Position numbers and translations under genes: made by a program. From positions 620,001 through 684,000 of the forward strand of contig NZ_CP047654.1 of NCBI RefSeq assembly GCF_030408915.1: DNA of 64,000 nucleotides. Direction: 5' to 3'. Shown here piece after piece: positions 61,470-64,000 of the stretch. Source of the DNA: Corynebacterium guangdongense (lineage in GTDB: Bacteria > Actinomycetota > Actinomycetes > Mycobacteriales > Mycobacteriaceae). The notes under the pieces were generated by a model that ran no database searches, had not been told where the DNA came from, and saw only the letters and a list, made by a program, of their open reading frames with translations. Position 1 is the first letter of the stretch. Every line of letters starts with the position of its first letter.

Positions 61470-64000
61470 CTAAACCTCCGGCGTGTGGTGGGCGGGCTGG
61501 ATGATGGCGAGCGGTCGCAGCAGTTCGCGGTCGGGTTCCAGCGAGTAGGTGAGGTTGCGCTGCTCGTCGAGAAGCCTCGCGGTGTGCTTGACCCCGGCGG
61601 TGGCGGTGACGCCGGTGCGCCCGGCCTCCCAGTCCTCGGCGCGCTCGCGCCAGCCGGCGATGCGCTCCTGAGCGTGGTTACCGGCGGCGATCATCATCGG
61701 GCGAATCGCTCCGTCGGCCGCCGCGAGGGTGTCGTTGATCAGCTCCTCGCTGTCCGCGGGGGCCTCGGCGTCACCGGGGTTGACGGCCTTCTCGCCCAGG
61801 CCGATCTCGTGCAGCCAGCGCACCGGATCCTCGAGCACCTGGGCGTCGAAGCGGTTGGTGGCGGTGACGAAGGTGCGGGAGACCACCTGGCCGCGGCGGT
61901 TGGACAGGGTCGCGAGGATCAGCACGGTCGGTGCTGGGACGTCGCCGGTGGCAGCCGGGATCTCGCGCCTGCTCATGGTTGACAGCGCGCGGTCGGCGGC
62001 CCACTCGGTGACCGGGTGCAGCGGGCCGAGGAAGTGGGCGGTGGGCCAGGTGGAGCCGTCTCCGCCGGTGCGGGCGGCGTCGAGGCGCTCCTGCCCGCGG
62101 GCGAACGAGGTGGCCAGGGTGACCTTCTCCAGCACCTTGCGGTCGGCGAGGTAGTCCTGGGGCAGGAACTTCAGCCGGGCCTGGAGATCCTTCGGCGGCT
62201 CGAGCTCGGCGATGTCATTGTCGTGCTTCGTGAATCCCACTCCGCCGCGCTTGGGTGAGGACTCAGCGACCGAGTGGAACCCCTCCGAGAGCGCGTCGGT
62301 GAGGTAGTCGATCTCCTTCTCATACAGGCCGCCGGAGGCCGCGGCGACGGCGTCAGGCTGCTGAGTGTCCTCGTCAGTCTCGGCCTTGGCGGCGCTGATC
62401 ATCGCCAGCAGGCTGTCGATCTCGTCGAGGCCGTCGGCGGAGCCGTCGACCAGATCCTGCGGGTCGGCGACGGTGTCCTCGAAGTCGCGGGCGCCGCGCA
62501 GGACGTCGCGGATGGCGTCCTCCTCCAGGGCCGCGGAGTGCTTGCCCATGAGAGAAGAGGCGTCGCCGAGCAGTTTGTTGGCCTCGTGTTCGCGCTCCAT
62601 GAGGCGGGTGAGCACCTTGATCTCGCCGATTCCCTCGGAGTCGGAGGGTTCCAGCAGCAGGGTGGTGATCTGCGGGTTGTGGCGCTGCCCGTATCGGTCG
62701 ATGCGCCCGTTGCGCTGCTGGATGCGGATCAGCGACCAGGGGATGTCGTAGTGGACCATGTGGTGGCACAGCGTGTGCAGGTTGACGCCCTCGGAGGCGA
62801 CGTCGCCGGTGACCAGGATGCGCAGGGGCGAGTCGGTGCGTTTGAAGTCGTCGACGAGCTGCATCTGCTTCTCGTCCGGCAGGCCTCCGTGCATGACCTC
62901 GACCGCACCGGCGGGCAGCTTGAGGTTCTTGCTGAGGTTCTCCTTGAGCCAGTGCAGGGTGGCGACGCGCTCGGAGAAGATGACCACGCGGGTGGGCGAG
63001 CCCTTCTTCACCCCGATCTCGGTGAGGTAGTTGACCAGCGCGTTGTACTTGTTGGAGTCGTACGGGGTGATCTCGTCGTTGAGTTTGGCGAGGTGTTCCA
63101 GGGTACGGCGTTCGGGGGTGTCTGCGCCGCCGATGAGCTTGAGGCGGTTGGCCACCGACTCGCCGAGGGCGGCGGGGGAGGAGAGGAACGCCTTGATCAG
63201 CGTCCACGGGAAGAGCGGATTGCCGGACGGGTTCGCTTTGCCCTGGGCGAGCCAGGTGTCGTTGAGTTCGCGTGCGACGGCGTCCTCCTCGTCGGAGGCG
63301 TCCACGGGGATGTTGCGCGGTTCGGCGCGCGGGGCCCACTTCTCGCCGACGAAGGAGGCCACCTCCTCGCTGTTGCGGTGTCGGCGGATGATCAGCCGCT
63401 GGGCGGCGTCATCATCAATGGTGCCGTCCGGGCGCACCGACGTCGGATCCAGCAGGCGGAGGATCTCCTTGAAGGATTCCGAGTTGCCGTTGTGTGGGGT
63501 GGCCGAGGCCAGGATCAGCGCCTCCGTGGTCGGCGCGAGCGTGCGGGCCAGTTCGTTGTTCTGGGTGCCCACGTTGGTGGCGTTGTGGACCTCGTCGATA
63601 ACCACCGCGTCCCAGCGCACCTTCTCCAGCTGGGCCCGGTACTTCGGCGACTTCAGGGTGTCCATGGACACGATCACGCGCGGGAAGTACGTGAAGGGGT
63701 TGCGGCTAGCCGGCAGCTTCTGGCGCACTTGCTGGATCCCGGCGGAGTCCAGGCGCACCAGCGGGATGGCGAAACGGCTCCACATTTCCTGCTGGAACTG
63801 CTCCATGATGTGCCGCGGGGTGACCACCAGGATGCGCTCGCCGCGCCCTCGGCGGATCAGCTCCGCCAGGATCATGCCCATCTCCAGGGTCTTGCCCAGG
63901 CCCACCGCGTCCGCGATGAGGACGCGTGGGCGCAGGTTCTCCGGGGACAGCGCCTTCCTGACCGCGCTGAGCTGGTAATTGAGCGGGTCCGCCAGCATCT
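61470..64000 (-). CDS. SNF2-like helicase of class-1 DISARM type (DrmD-like), 5' end outside the window
   Basis: At least 843 residues, open to the window edge; MLADPLNYQLS at 63998 is probably internal. Helicase motifs: I ADAVGLGKTLEMGMILAEL, Ia VVTPRHIMEQFQ, II AVVIDEVHNATN, III ILASATPHNGNSESF, V LVTGDVASEGVNLH, VI RIQQRNGRIDRYGQ. A long C-terminal region (about 400 residues) follows with an acidic segment near residues 550-600. The order helicase, methylase start and DUF1998 matches class-1 DISARM (drmD-drmMI-drmA-drmB-drmC). It appears intact in the visible part. Confidence 0.85.
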   Translation of the reverse strand, partial: MLADPLNYQLSAVRKALSPENLRPRVLIADAVGLGKTLEMGMILAELIRRGRGERILVVTPRHIMEQFQQEMWSRFAIPLVRLDSAGIQQVRQKLPASRNPFTYFPRVIVSMDTLKSPKYRAQLEKVRWDAVVIDEVHNATNVGTQNNELARTLAPTTEALILASATPHNGNSESFKEILRLLDPTSVRPDGTIDDDAAQRLIIRRHRNSEEVASFVGEKWAPRAEPRNIPVDASDEEDAVARELNDTWLAQGKANPSGNPLFPWTLIKAFLSSPAALGESVANRLKLIGGADTPERRTLEHLAKLNDEITPYDSNKYNALVNYLTEIGVKKGSPTRVVIFSERVATLHWLKENLSKNLKLPAGAVEVMHGGLPDEKQMQLVDDFKRTDSPLRILVTGDVASEGVNLHTLCHHMVHYDIPWSLIRIQQRNGRIDRYGQRHNPQITTLLLEPSDSEGIGEIKVLTRLMEREHEANKLLGDASSLMGKHSAALEEDAIRDVLRGARDFEDTVADPQDLVDGSADGLDEIDSLLAMISAAKAETDEDTQQPDAVAAASGGLYEKEIDYLTDALSEGFHSVAESSPKRGGVGFTKHDNDIAELEPPKDLQARLKFLPQDYLADRKVLEKVTLATSFARGQERLDAARTGGDGSTWPTAHFLGPLHPVTEWAADRALSTMSRREIPAATGDVPAPTVLILATLSNRRGQVVSRTFVTATNRFDAQVLEDPVRWLHEIGLGEKAVNPGDAEAPADSEELINDTLAAADGAIRPMMIAAGNHAQERIAGWRERAEDWEAGRTGVTATAGVKHTARLLDEQRNLTYSLEPDRELLRPLAIIQPAHHTPEV

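Overview
The window is a 64 kb piece of a high-GC actinobacterial chromosome, almost certainly a Corynebacterium. Gene order follows the C. glutamicum block I remember: siderophore ABC genes, xthA, trpS, yihY, a D,D-carboxypeptidase, upp, an lpdA-type reductase, pyc and prpDBC with prpR, accBC, a thiosulfate sulfurtransferase, maf, accE, two accD genes, birA, purK and purE. The AccBC/AccD/AccE carboxylase set, DtxR and TPP control elements and RamB/PrpR-type regulators fit the same genus. No rRNA, tRNA, CRISPR array, transposase or prophage was seen.

Layout. 1-3.2 kb: 5' part of a long, single-chain purL, then an MFS exporter. 3.2-8.1 kb: a complete ferric-siderophore uptake operon (SIP reductase, ATPase, two permeases, lipoprotein) behind a DtxR box. 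8.2-15.3 kb: DUF4126 protein, xthA, TRIC-like channel, small membrane protein, trpS, yihY, dac and a degenerate adenosine-deaminase-like gene. 15.3-23.2 kb: ABC-2 exporter, a hypothetical protein, an NlpC/P60 protein paired with a small ESX-substrate-like protein, upp, an XRE regulator, an M20 hydrolase and lpdA.

23-46 kb is a C2/C3 carbon hub. Malate synthase G and isocitrate lyase diverge from a repeat-rich control region, followed by an RraA-like protein, a MarR regulator, a lipocalin and a fasciclin lipoprotein. Then come prpR, an SDR gene under a TPP riboswitch, the methylcitrate cycle operon prpDBC, pyruvate carboxylase, an HNH protein, an M20-MFS operon and the biotin carboxylase/BCCP gene accBC. 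46-61 kb: sulfurtransferase, Cj0069-family protein, DUF3151 protein, a heterodimeric ABC exporter with two complementary defective ATPase domains, maf, accE, accD2, accD1, birA, a PH-domain protein, an MHS transporter and purK-purE. AccBC, AccD1/AccD2, AccE and BirA form one functional group (acetyl/acyl-CoA carboxylation and biotin attachment). A 19-bp motif shared by the accBC and accD1-birA upstream regions suggests common control.

60.8-64 kb holds the most striking feature: a class-1 DISARM-like defence locus beside purE. Its drmD-type helicase is open to the window edge. The methylase gene is cut after about 50 codons and joined out of frame to the last ~155 codons of a DUF1998 (drmB) gene; drmA and drmC are absent. 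It looks like a deletion scar in an anti-phage island.
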